64,000 nucleotides of DNA, from the NCBI RefSeq assembly GCF_029784135.1, contig NC_073746.1:66466763-66530762 (forward strand), written 5' to 3'. The DNA comes from Toxorhynchites rutilus septentrionalis (taxonomy: Eukaryota > Arthropoda > Insecta > Diptera > Culicidae). The notes under the pieces were generated by a model that had not been told where the DNA came from, searched no databases, and saw nothing but the letters and a program-made list of their open reading frames with translations. This document shows positions 1-12,551 of this stretch, piece after piece; the stretch's first letter is position 1, and each line of letters begins with the position of its first letter. A program made the position numbers and the translations under genes.

Positions 1-496
1 CCGACACCATTCCATTAAGGTTATGAACCACACAATTGTGTAAGGAATCATCAAACAAGGCTATAATCGGCTCACCAAGAAAATAATTATTCGGGGATTT
101 TGTGTGTGATTTGATTTCTCAAGACAGTAGCAAAACTATCACCACCAAGGATGACAGCTAAGCTTATCGAGACCGGAAATATCAATAGAAAGGGCTTCTG
201 TTAAGAAGAGCGCAAAGCGGAGATAAATGTGTGTGTAAAATAATATCCGAAGTTATTAACAAGCAACTTGAACGAAATAACAGCGTAGTTCTACGTCAAC
301 AAAGTGGTCGTGTCTTGGACACAATCTCCTATAATTTTTTTGAAATTTTCGGGCGCAAAAGCGATATTTACTTACAAACGGGTCTATGGACTCTTAGATG
401 TACAAGCAAGAATGCCCGAAAAGCGTATTCTACTGTACATTGCAGACCACGAGGGTCCTATACAGTTTTGGCAGATTTGGTAGGCTTCCACTATAC

Positions 497-1092
497 TAGA
501 GATTGACAAACCGTTCGCGAACGGTACGAAAGAACTACTTCGCCAAAAAGAGTGAACGAACGGTCGTTCTTTTTTAACACACGAACTGATAGCGAGCGAC
601 CGGTTTGCGAACGAACTGATTCCGAACGAACTGTTTGCGAGTGAACTGTTCGGGAGCGAACTGATTGAGAGTGAACTATTTTGAACGAACTGTTTTCGAG
701 TGAACTATTTGGAAACGAACTGTTCGTGAACGAACTGATCGAGAGTGAACTGTCTAACAGAAAATATAAAAATTGAACATATTCTATATACTATTGTTGG
801 CTGATAAAAATATTTTCACATACATTTTGCGACTTTCAAAGGAGAATCACCTTTTCTTTCTCACGTAATTTCAAAAATAGAAATTCCATACAAATAAAAA
901 ATGCTAGGATATGAATGGCTGTCTATGTATGTTGGAGGCTAGCTAACATTCTATGTTGTTTTTGATGTCCATATTGATACCACTGAGCGAAAGAGCGAAA
1001 GAGCGAAAGAACGGTTCACAAGAATTGGTTCACTTAGATGAATGGTTAGCGAATGAACCGTTAATCAAAGTGGACTGTTTTGCCCATCTCTA
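497..1092. mobile_element. hAT-type MITE with internal minisatellite
   Basis: 596-bp element with inverted ends (TAGAGATTGACAAACCGTTC on the left; TAGAGATGGGCAAAAC when the right end is reversed). It is flanked by a perfect 8-bp target duplication CACTATAC at 489-496 and 1093-1100. An 8-bp duplication is the hAT signature. No coding capacity is seen. Motifs of the type GAACCGTT / AACGGTTC recur inside. Confidence 0.85.
608..751. repeat. Degenerate minisatellite, unit around GAACGAACTGTT
   Basis: About ten imperfect units of 13-17 bases, each with a GAACGAACTG or GAGTGAACTG core, lie inside the hAT MITE. They may be amplified subterminal transposase-binding motifs. Confidence 0.7.
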
Positions 1093-1359
1093 CACTATAC
1101 CCAGCTAAATATTTGGCTTCATCAGGAACATATTGGAGAAGACAAGAAAACTTGCAATTATTTTTTTTTTGCTCCGTCGATGGTAACACTGCATTCCCCA
1201 TTTCGGGACGATAATATTCGGCTACTCGTTCAGTCTGATCGGATGGTTTTTAGTGTCAAGATGTACAATTTACAAGAATGTGTATTTTTAGTGAAATCGT
1301 ATTACTCGAGCAACCGAAGCCTTAATTAATTTTTGTTTTCTTATGGAAAGAATTTCAAC

Positions 1360-1665
1360 ATTTCTCGTCGTACTCTACATCTGGGGGTACGTGAAGAACC
1401 GTTGCTATGTTAATAAGCCACACAATTTGGAGGAACTTAAAGAAGTAATAACTCGGATTTTCAACAGCATCGAAGTCGTAATGTTAGAGTTGTGCATGAA
1501 GAATGTTGTTCACCGTTAAAAAGGCGTTATCAAAAAAGGGGTGGTCACATCGAAAATGTCCTAGAATAAGCTTTATTTTTGTTGTCTAAAAATAAAAATC
1601 GGTTCACTTTTGTGGAAGTTACTAAAATTTGTTGCGTGAGCGTTTAATCGGAAAGACCCTGTACA
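1360..1665 (+). pseudogene. Tc1/mariner-superfamily transposase relic, C-terminal part
   Basis: Conceptual translation gives FLVVLYIWGYVKNRCYVNKP followed by an LEELKEVITRIFN-like block and a GGHIENVLE end. This resembles the FFLWGYVK..VY..KP..L.ELK..I....GGH pattern at the C-terminus of a common arthropod IS630/Tc1/mariner transposase group. A stop codon and the missing N-terminal two thirds make it non-functional. The sequence AATCGGAAAGACCCTGTA near 1649-1666 probably marks the right inverted end. The matching left end was not found. Confidence 0.6.
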
Positions 1666-1666
1666 T

Positions 1667-4190
1667 TTATCATAGAAAAGAAGACAATCACATACCCTCT
1701 ACGATATCTATCGGCAGGATAAGGTTTTGACCTAATTATGAAGATGTGTCAACGCTCATATTAGGTGCGACACTGTGTTCAACCTTATTGTAAAAAGACG
1801 GGTGAGTAATGTCTGGACATAACCGAAGAGACGTAGTACTATACCAAGGGCTGTCAATTTAAATATCTATCGAATATCCGAGTAGCTTTTTCTGTAAAAA
1901 TTAGTTAAATTACATCTCCAGCGCTCCAAAAAATATCACTCCTAAACAAATAATTCACAAATTATACTATTCAGCATCTTTCGCAGCAAAAATTCGAAAT
2001 TGATTGTGTTGGTGGTAAATATAACAGTGAACACAACTCTCGCTTTTGGAAAATCTCTTCTTTCCATTCGGCTCAATTCGGAAACCATGCACGATTTCTT
2101 ATAAACTGAAGGATCGATCTCGAAAACCCCAACCATCAATAAGCATAAAAACACGTCTAAATTAACACCAAAATCAGTTTATAGATTTTATTATTTGAAT
2201 ATGCGAATATGAATATGAATTCATCGTATTTTAAATAAATTTTAAGATATCTTTTATAAAAGGTATAGTGGTCCTGGAAAGCGCCAATGGATTGATTTCA
2301 GTTCTAACGATGCCGAAATTTTTGTCCTCTTTTTGCCGATGCGATCGATGAATGCAGCCGCAGGTAATTTCACATCAGTATCATGACTGTGTGCTGGATC
2401 GATTACATGAAAGCCATGTGTTACGGTTGTCTGATTGATGAAAACACGTTAGTCTTTGCTAGTGATATTTGTGGAACAATGGCGTTGAATTCTCCGCAGA
2501 CTGCAGACTTTTTATTGTCCATTATATTTCGCTGTTACGCTGGTTGCCCCTTTTGGTCGAACACATTTTAGGAACATAAATTGGACCAATCAAAACGAGG
2601 CACATTGTGCGTTTGGACAATGTTTGACATTTCAAAATTATTCAATTGTTTAACTCAAGGAAAATTGTTATTTATTGTGGTAGATGCGTAATAATATTTC
2701 TTATCAATTAATGATTTTGATTAATGATTGAAACATTTTTGCGATCTATTGAGAAATGCTCGTGTTATAAGCGATCGAAATCTTTAATTTTTTCTCACGT
2801 ATTCAGTGTCTAAATTTTCATTTTGATCTCTATATTTTTCGTTTAATCGCAGAGCTGCAATTTGTCACAGTCACTGCATATATTTGGACTACTATGACGA
2901 CCATTGCAACATTACCACCAAACGACGTGCAACAAAATATAAACCGACAAAACAAATTCCTCACTCTTTGATGCTAGATAGTTTGTCAGATTGTTTTGAC
3001 CATCAAAGAATGTTGCAAGTCAGCGCACTTTGATCGTCAAGACAAGAAATACCATGTCACCTGATATAATGGAGGTTTACACGTTTACCAGGATGCATTT
3101 GTTCACGTTGCTACCTGAATACCATTCTTATATAAAATGCTAAAACTTCCAGGAGGACAAATGATATAACTGAGTCTAAACGGACTTTCAAATGCGTGAT
3201 TTTCGATGTCAGGCAGAAATTTTAACGAAAAGAGAAATTTCTTCATTATTTCAGCATGTGGAGATTGTTCAAGTTTTGGTCAATTATATATTCCGTTGCC
3301 TAAATGGTTTGCAATCGCTCACACGTTATCGCGTGTTCACCATAGTATTTACTTCAGTAAATACAAGAAGCAACAACCGGAATGAAAACCGAAGCTTTGC
3401 TCGATGAAAATAAAATGCAATCTGCGACAATCATCAATTCATTATGGACAATTTTACCGCCTACTTAATCGGTCAAAGCGTATTGACAAAACTCAGTAAC
3501 AGGCAAATTGTTGCATCGTACTCTGTCAGTCACCATTCGACCGAGAATTTTGTCAGTAGGAAGTGACTAACGTGCCTCGTCAGTTGTCAGTGACATTGAT
3601 GAAAAAATGCAGCTCTGTTTAATCGTAGTTCTTCGTCGAAAAATGATTACAAATGAACCATTTTTTTTGCCCATCGCTTACTACAAATTTTTACAGTCTT
3701 TCTGACTAGCCATTCTTTACGAACGGGCCACCGTTCGTTTGGGCATGTTATTGAACCTCCGTGAAAACCGTATTCAAATTCAATTGTTGTATAAAGATAT
3801 TGAAAGAAATATCAACAAAAAAACATATAAAAAAACAGTCAACAAAATAGGCTCTGTACGCTTCATGCTGAAAGTTATGACTCTGCTATTTGTATCAATT
3901 CGTACTGGTATTATTTCTGAACATTTTCACTGATTTATTGCGCTGCTTTGCCGTTTCATGTAAAGGACGGTTCATTTTTATTGAGCGTGATTGTACGGGG
4001 TGGAATGGGCATACCTGCTTGAGCCATTATGACCAGGTATTTTTTCAACATAACCTGTTAAAACAGCTGTCAAAATTTGTAAACATAGTTGAAAATAGTT
4101 AGATGTGGAATCATGGTGTGGAATTATATCAGAACATCCGATTGTAAAAAGTGGTAACAGACCTTGAACGCGGCCAACAATGCAGCGAAG
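1667..4190. other. AT-rich intronic sequence, nothing recognised
   Basis: Short spurious ORFs only. It is probably intron or 3' flank of the transporter gene. A pattern similar to the CGTAGTTCTACGTC motif seen in other repeats of the window occurs near 3625. Confidence 0.5.
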
Positions 4191-4194
4191 AGAA

Positions 4195-4520
4195 GTACGA
4201 CAGAGTGACAAGCATCCTTAGTGCATTGTGTCTCGCGAGAAACACTTAAACGTTATCTACGTTGTGCAGACCCTTTGCTGCTCCATATTTCTAACCCTTT
4301 CAATAGTCAAAAGCAATTAGCCGGAATAGATTGGCTGACTGGTTTTCGAAAGTGTCACCCACAAATCTCACTTCGGACATCAGAAGCAACATCCGCTGCT
4401 AGGACTAAATGATTTAATCGCGTTGCAGTCGGGAAATTCTACGATTTACTGGAGGACGTACAGCAGAAATACACCAAAAAGGCAATTCAACGTCGATAAA
4501 ACATCAGTGATTCCAGTAAC
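4195..4520 (+). pseudogene. Pogo/jerky-type transposase relic (CENP-B-like HTH region)
   Basis: Read in more than one frame, the stretch gives GIDWLTGFRKCHPQISLRTS, then EATSAARTK, then FNRVAVGKFYDLLEDVQQKY. This follows the G.DWL..F..RHP.LS.R.PE.TS.AR...FN...V..F+..L..V..KY pattern of the CENP-B-type DNA-binding domain in pogo/Tigger/jerky transposases. It has stops and frame breaks, and the DDE catalytic part is not present. I cannot say which pogo family. Confidence 0.65.
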
Positions 4521-5274
4521 TATCTTCGTTTCCATAGGAGCAGCAAGTAAACTAAAAATTATTATCTTTATTCAACAGGTGTAGACCAACATGAAAACAT
4601 GAAAACTGAATGGAATACAATGAAATACACGTAAAAGTTGCAAAATAGAATAAGCTTTCGTTTTATGAACTCGTTACGTTATTCCCCTACGAAAACATGC
4701 TTAAATTATTGAATCAATAAACATGGTCATATTGCACCGCATGGTGGCCCGTTTTGCCCCGTAGTGTTTTCGATCGATGGAAATGGAACACATTGTTGAA
4801 AGTGTAATTTTTCCACATAAATCTTTTTTAAAACGTATTCATACAATCTACATCGATCAATAAGGTTTCAAATTGTGATATTTTAATATGTAGCACCTTC
4901 CAGACCGGGATCACTCCTCAAATTATAGAGAGTTGTTTAGCAGTACGGATGATGCGGAATCGTCGAGATTTATCAAAACAGAAGAATTATTCTTCACGCA
5001 TACACCTACAAAATGAAGAGTGTTCATGTTTTTTTTTAAATGCTCACTGAAAAACGCCAAATTAAAGTTGACCAAATTATGATCGTTCCACCCTTTTTCT
5101 TGAAACTCAGAAACTAAATAATCGGTAATCGGTAATGAATTAGAGAGACTTTAAACTCTGACAGTTCATTCGTCTCTACAACTAAATAATATCATAAGCC
5201 GCGTCATTTGTATCTTCACATGCATTGTTACTCACTTAACATTTCTATCAAATTGCATCAGGCACAATACTTAC
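4521..5274. other. Intronic sequence, nothing recognised
   Basis: AT-rich sequence between the pogo relic and the last visible transporter exon. No splice-compatible continuation of the transporter was found here on the minus strand. Confidence 0.5.
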
Positions 5275-5464
5275 CCAGAGAATGAGTAACAGGGCAACAG
5301 CGAGACGAGATTCCTCCGATACGGATAAAATAACATTCTCCGTCTGCCTGCCGATCCACTCGATCAACCCTAACTCGGCGAGAGCCTCCATCAGGATGAA
5401 CAAGGCAGCAAAAAACAGCAGGGTGGACCACTCTACGCGAGCAATCACCGATTCGATGTCTTCC
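5275..5464 (-). CDS. OCA2: Transporter exon 7 (last exon in window)
   Basis: 190-bp exon, acceptor CCACAG, donor GTAAGT, ending in phase 0. It encodes [18 protein letters not shown] and the following [19 protein letters not shown], which matches the conserved VEW-TLLFFAA-F-LMEGLAELGLI block of P proteins. The protein must continue, since no stop codon is reached before the donor. I could not find the next exon on the minus strand down to base 1. Confidence 0.93.
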
Positions 5465-8400
5465 CTGTGGAGAAATTTTACGTTTCACGGATCGTTGGTG
5501 AACATCGCATCGCAAATGCTTACCTGTCGGCAAGAATTAGCAGCAGTACAGCTCCCAGCAGCGCTGTCCAGCCGAGTGAGAGCTTCTGTATATCGGGAGC
5601 CGAGTGCAGGAAGAAGAACGTAATCACGAAGGCTAGCGTAACGGCGGACTTGATCAAAAGGGTGGTGTTTCTGATTGGGTACTGTTGGTGGGAAGAAGAT
5701 ACCTATAATCCGTTACTCAGTGGTTTAAATAATTTCAACTTACCTTGTTCCTCAACTCCTCCAAGGTAGCCTTGTAGCTTTCGGCAGGAACGGAACCGGT
5801 CACCAGCTTCTTCTTGAGTGCCCGCGAAAGTCGATTGACTTTTTTGAGCAGCGTTTCGCGTACCAGATCCTCATCCTTCGAGTAGGATGACAATGACGCA
5901 GCTGCACGCTGCCAAACAGCGATCTCATGCCGTATCTCCTGGACGTCCTGAGGCTCATTGAAGCGCAGATCACTGGCAGTTTTGAACTTCATCCGCAGTT
6001 GGAAATAGGTTGTTACCATCACGATCGCGATTGGGATTGCCATGTGCAGAGTGAATGTTGCGAAGTTGACACCCTGGAATGGAAATTACGGGTTTAATCA
6101 CATGTGAAAGAAAGAAGCTTTAAAAGGGTGTACTTACATTCTTGGAGATATAACTATTCGATGCAATGATGACATTTGGAGGATCGCCCACCGGTGTAAG
6201 GGTACCTCCAACATTCGAGTAGATCACCATTGACATCAGCACCGGCACTGGATTTAACTCCATTACCTCGCACAACCTTATCGTGACCGGCGTCATAAGT
6301 AACACGGTGGTCACATTGTCCAAAAATGATGACAAAACAGCCGTGAAGATACACAAGCAGTTGACTAAAGGCCACACCTGTCCGTTCGTCACTTGATAGG
6401 CGTAAACGGCTAGGAAATCGAAGATACCAGTCTCCGATAGAATGGCGACGAGGATCATCATTCCGAACAGTAGCAGTAGCGTTTCGACGTCGATCCACGA
6501 GATCAACTTCGGCATACTGGGTCGCTCATCCATTGCCGCAAGCACACCGATTGCCAACGTGGATGCAACGATTGCCGCAAACGTACGATGCACCACTTCC
6601 CAGATGATCAGTACGTATAGACCAAGCAGAACGACCGCGGCGTAGATTACACCCGTTTCCTTGTCCATCGGGGTCGAATCGTACGTGAACTTGACGGGAA
6701 TATCGGCTTCCACATTGGAGGTCATGTGAACACGGATCACCGCCTTCCCGCTGGTGACCTTACGATGGCTGACGGGACCGATGTCGAACACGTGTTTCCG
6801 AGTTATTTCGTCTGCCTGATCGATCATTTCCGGGTTAATCGGAACGGGCAACATCCACACATCTGTCACGTTCTGCAAAGACAATAAGGTTTTAGGTGCG
6901 ACTAGCTCAATTGGAGTGCCGTATAGAATTACTTACTTCCACGTGTTTAACTTCATGTTCCTGTACATAGGAGAGGTTTGAACTATTGCTATTGGTGTAA
7001 AGCAGCTGCAAGTTGACCGAGACGTAATTACTCGTCATGTTGTGCTGCTGATCGTTTAGGAAGGCACCTTTGAGGTAAATTCCAACCCTCGGTCCCGGTG
7101 GTGTGTACGGCAATATGTACGCTGAAACGAGATCGAAGTCATGCGTTCAAGAAGTCGAATATCTATAAGAGGTGGTCGACTTACTTCTCACTCTGCCCTC
7201 TGGAATCGACATCTGGCGGGGTTCCAGTTCTTTCTCGTTCTTGGACATCAGAAAGCCGGTGAAGATGAGCCACACCACCAACAGGGCGGAGATTTTTACA
7301 AACGAGAATACCTTACCGTGGTGACTGTGTGGATGACCGTGCATTGCGTGCATCGTTACCTCGGTATCGTCGCCGTCCCCGTCCACCGTTACGTTGGGGC
7401 CATGCTTCTCCCCGTTATGCTGCTGTTTGCCGCCGCGAGGTGTTGTCTCGATCGACGTCAGCTTTCCGTCTGCACCGTCCACCCCATTCTCGGGGTTTGT
7501 GACTTTGATTGTGATAAACTCTTTACTATTGTCATCGCCATCATCCGCCGAAACGTCTTCGTTCGGCAGCGGATCGTCGTCAGGGCCTGTCGGGTCAAGA
7601 AGAGGGAAGCATTATACAATTTGTTTACAGAGGTTTTTTTTCGTGTGTAAATCCGTAGACGTTTTTACGTAGGACTAAGTTTTTCAGGAAGGGTGCACAA
7701 AGCAGGTCACGTTTTCATGAAATAAAGTTGACGTTAGTAGCTATTTTCATCAAGAACGAATTCTGATGATTTGCATACCAATCGAATCTGAAATTCTCTA
7801 GGATTTGTTTGATATGCTATACATTATAATTCCCTAATTTTAAATTAATGAAAACTGGAAGTATTCCCGTTTTTCTTTCATTTGTTCTGCCGATTTGTGT
7901 ACTTACCTACCCGTACCATCAATAACGAGCAACTGATACATTCGTTTCTGTTCGTCTCCAACTTATTTCGTATAAATAAGCCTTCCACGATTTTTAATAA
8001 CACCACAAGACACTCCGTTCGATGTTTGTGGTGCAAACAACGTTTGCTGACGAGCGTCAAGCGATGATTATTTGTCTTTCTCAAGACAGGTGAAAAAGGA
8101 GCTTGGAGTAGAGTCTTTCTACGAGGGTCCTTCTGAGAGCTAGAGGCCAATGAATTGAAAAACTTTGAAGCCTCTTTAACCCCTTGCCGTACAATTCAAT
8201 TTCCAACAGCACGACCCAAACACGAGTGCATCGAGGCTTTCCGCTACTCTGCTGAGTGTATCTTACATGGGCGTTCTATGATGTACAAATACATGTTGTG
8301 AACTAGTTGTTTAAGTTATATAGTTATATGTTATATAGTTTCAAACGAAAAAAAAACGGACAATTGATTGGTACATAAAAATTAATAACAATTCATTTTT

Positions 8401-11400
8401 TTAAAGTTCATTGAATATTTTAGAAATTTTAGACAGTCTCGAGCGAGCAAGCGAACACAGTACAATGAACGGTGATGTTGCAAAATAGCAGGGCGATTTC
8501 GCCCACATTCACTACAACAGCCTCGTAGAAGAGGAAGGCTTATGTATCAAAGACGTGAAATTTTCGCGGCAGTGCGTATATAGAAAAGTATCCAAAATTT
8601 TGAAATATGGACACATACTGCATTTATTAGGTGTACCGGTAAGTTTCTTCGATTTTACAACAAATGGCGTAACTTGATTATTTGTCCAGTGAATCAAATT
8701 TCCAGACATTCGTTGGAAAGGTACTGTCATTGCGCGTCTTTTTCAGTATATGTCGAAAAGTTGAGGCGTAAACAACATAGTTTTTTGTCACTTCGAATAT
8801 GTCGAATTTCGTACCAACGAGGGTGTTTTTGCAGCGAGTGTTACTTCATCACTTCAACTTCAAGAAAAAAGCTGCGGAAAGTCATCGCATTTTTGTGGAA
8901 GTTTATGGTGACCATGTTCCAACTGAGTGAACGTGTCAGACGTGGTTTGCACGGTTTAAAAGTGGTAATTTTGACTTGGAAGACGAAAAACGTTCCGGAC
9001 CACCAACAAAGTTTGAAGATGAAAAATTGGAGGCTTTACTCGATCAAGATCCGTCACAAACGCAACAAGAACTTGCAGATACACTTGGAGTAGCTCAACA
9101 TCGACGGCCGTGCGGAATATTCACGGCCAGAAAGTTATGCCGTCTATTTGGTGGGACCAGATGTGTGTGGTGAACTATGAGCTGCTAAAACCGAATGAAA
9201 ATATGACGGGGGACCTCTACCGACGACAATTGATGCGTTTGAGCCGTGCACTGAAGGAAAAATGGCCACAATACAAACAAAGATACGATAAAGTTATTCT
9301 GCAGCACGACAATGCTCTGCCGCATGTCGCGAAACCGGTCAAAACATAGTTGGAAACATTGAAATGGGAGGTCCTATCCCACCCGCCATATTCTCCAGAC
9401 ATTGCTTAAAAAGCGAAAAGCTCAGACAACATTTGACGATTCTCTACATCAGTAATTTATTGTAGAAGATCCGAAAGACACTGGCATACACTCTCTGTCC
9501 AACTTCTATAAGACCAGACGATGATCTTGCTGCTTTGTGTCATTAAATGCAAGCAACGTTTCGATTTCTATTCTAGTGTATTGGTATTGGTAACTACCAT
9601 ACACTGCATGGTTTTCATATGAGTGTGTGCAAGCGCTGAGTGTAAACGAATGTTTTTGTATTTTTCAAGGGTCAAGTTTGTATAAGACCAATCACATTTT
9701 CCGTTGTTTTAGTTATTTTGATCCATAAACCAAGAAAATGTTGATATCAGAGAAATTTCTCGTCGGATTGGACAATCCCATCAAGTAGTATTCAATTGTG
9801 CGGCGAATCGTAAAGGAAGAAGAGAGCTCCACGTAAATTGAAGCTCTCTGACCGAGATAAGCGGGAAATAGTTAGAACAGTTTCGAATACCTCAAAATTG
9901 CTTACGCAAATAAAGCAATCTTTGAATTTAAATGTTTCCCGAGAGACAATTCGTCTAGTTTTGGTAAAATTTACGGAAGAAGGAACAGTATATTTTAACC
10001 AGGAACAGGTTGGTTTGGGTGGGATTCTGTGTATTGAGTTTGACAGCTTTTTCATCCCTCAAAATGAATAACAAATAGCGAATTCGTTTTTGTTCAGTTT
10101 CAACCCTAGTGCCGCACTAACTGCTGTCAAAACGTTTTTTTATTCACTCAGTTTCGCACTCAGTGTCGCACTAGTTCGCCCCGAAAGCTGTTAGTTTCGC
10201 ACTGAGATGTTTCACGGGTTGGCACTCGGGTTCACCAATACAACTATACTGAACTGTCAAGTTCCGAGTATTGTTTTGGAAAATCTGAAAATAAAGACTA
10301 TGAAAATGGAAAACCTGCTGCTTTTGCTTTTGTATTTTTGGAATCGTAATCCAATTCGGATTCTGATTTTGAAGAGTATATTCGAGTAGACAGCATTAAG
10401 CTACGTGTTCTTTCATTGGGAGGCGGAAATAATGATGGATATTCAGGTGGAATAAACCTGCTTTCAAAATCATGATCTAATGATGATTTTATATTATAAT
10501 AGTAATTATTTGTGGAACAAACAGGAAATGCATTGACAAATGGTTAAGTGAGTGTTAGAACTACATGTGTTAGGGAATCAAACAATATGAAGTAAAAATT
10601 TTCATTCAAACTTTTATATTTTTACACTGCACTTGGTCCTTCTGATCTGATAGAGAATAATTTACCTCCCAAGCACGAATATCGTCACCAGATGTCGACA
10701 CTGTACATTTGTCGTAGCAAATATAAACAAATCAAACTATATAACGCACACCAACAAACCCCCGCATTCGTGAAACTGAAAACGTTTTTTTATTACAGAG
10801 TCAGTTTGGCACTGACTCAGTTTTAAAAACGAATTCGCTAAAAGATAACGTACATATTCCTGAATCCTTTCTCCTACCGTTTTTGCGTTGATATCGTCGT
10901 ACAAAATCACATCCAGCAAGACAATGCCGCTATTTATACCAGCAAGGAAACTAAGCAATGGATCAAGGACCAAAAACTTGACTTACTGGGCTGGTTGACT
11001 TGCTCTTCAGACATAAATCCTGTTGAAAATCTTGGAGGGATCCAAGTACGCAGAATCTACGCTGAGGGAAAGCAGTACACTACGGATGATGAAATGAAGG
11101 CCGCAATTTCGGAGACATGAGAAAATATCGAGTGCTGCAGAATTTGGTAAACAGCATGCCAACACGAGTTTTTTAGGTTATTAACCGAAATGGCATGGTT
11201 ACCAATTATTGACATGTTAATCTGCCAATTGTTTTGAATTTTTCATTGATAATATTTATGAATTTTGAAGTGGTCTTGTAAAAATTGAACAGCTGAAGTT
11301 ATAATCTTTGAGGCGAAAAAATAAACAAACGACTTTTTTGAACGAAATTGACGTTAAATATACTTTATTCAAAGCATTCAACAATGTATAAACATATCTT

Positions 11401-12504
11401 GTTGAAACTTTAACTGTTTGTGTTATAACGAAATATATTCAAGGTGATCTTATAGAGGTTGGACAGAGTGTATACGTGATACACAAATCAAATGCAGAAT
11501 TCGTTGAACTGCAATGAGATAGGAGAGAGGAAATATTGCGATTCAAGCACCGCCTTTTTTCTATATTTCGTAGAGATATTTGAATCAATCGATAGAAGGA
11601 AAATATTGAGCAACTGTAAAATGTGAAACACGGCGTCCTGACGCTCGTTTAACCATTTGTCGATATTTTTATTGATATTTCCACTAAAACTCTTCTTTAC
11701 AATATACAAATAATCCCCCTTATGCCGAAACCCGATCGGGTTTGAAATTAGCACGTTAGCATTCTGTTCGAACGATTCTAAAATCATTCTAAAATCCATC
11801 CCACATTGAAAACCAATCGACATATGCAAAAGTGGCAGCATTGCATAGAAGCGAAACAAAATTGTATCTGATAGTGATTTCATATGCTAGGAAAATTATA
11901 AAAAAAATAGTTACATTGGGGTGAGAAAAACGTGTTTAAAGTATGAATGACACCAAGTAATAGTTTTCGTTCATATTTTAACAATTTGAAACTTCATTCG
12001 GGCATGTTAATGTGATATAGAGTAAATATCTTCACGAATCCGGACGAATTATATTTTTTTTTCTTTCTTTATTAAAGAGATTTTCAGCCAAAGGCTGGTT
12101 CATCTCTAAATGAGAGAGTGGAGAGTCCTGAGGGAACTCTCCCAAATAGTGGGTAATTGTACCCCTTATTATGTTACACCCTAAACATGGAGCCCTGAGT
12201 GGGCTAGACCTATGAACATAAAATTTTCTATATTTTCTATTTTTATATTGGTTTCCGTTCTCGTTGTCCTAGTCCATGCCTGGTCTTTGCCTTGTAGATC
12301 CGTTGTTGCTGATCCTTTGCGTGTCCTTTCTATTGTTCGCGTCGTCGTGCTTATCCATTGAACATTGTTTCTGTTCTCGTTGTTCTAGTTCATGTCTCGT
12401 CTTCATTTTATTGACCCATGGTTGCCTTTCCGTTTATCGTGTCTACAAGTGGCATCACAGAGGGGTCTACTGCCGGTCGGGCCATCGCCCTCCTCCATTC
12501 GCGT

Positions 12505-12551
<47 letters not shown>

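Noticed and set aside
7141..7650. 169-codon plus-strand ORF over transporter exon 2
   Set aside because: Antisense to a convincing spliced exon; no motifs of its own.
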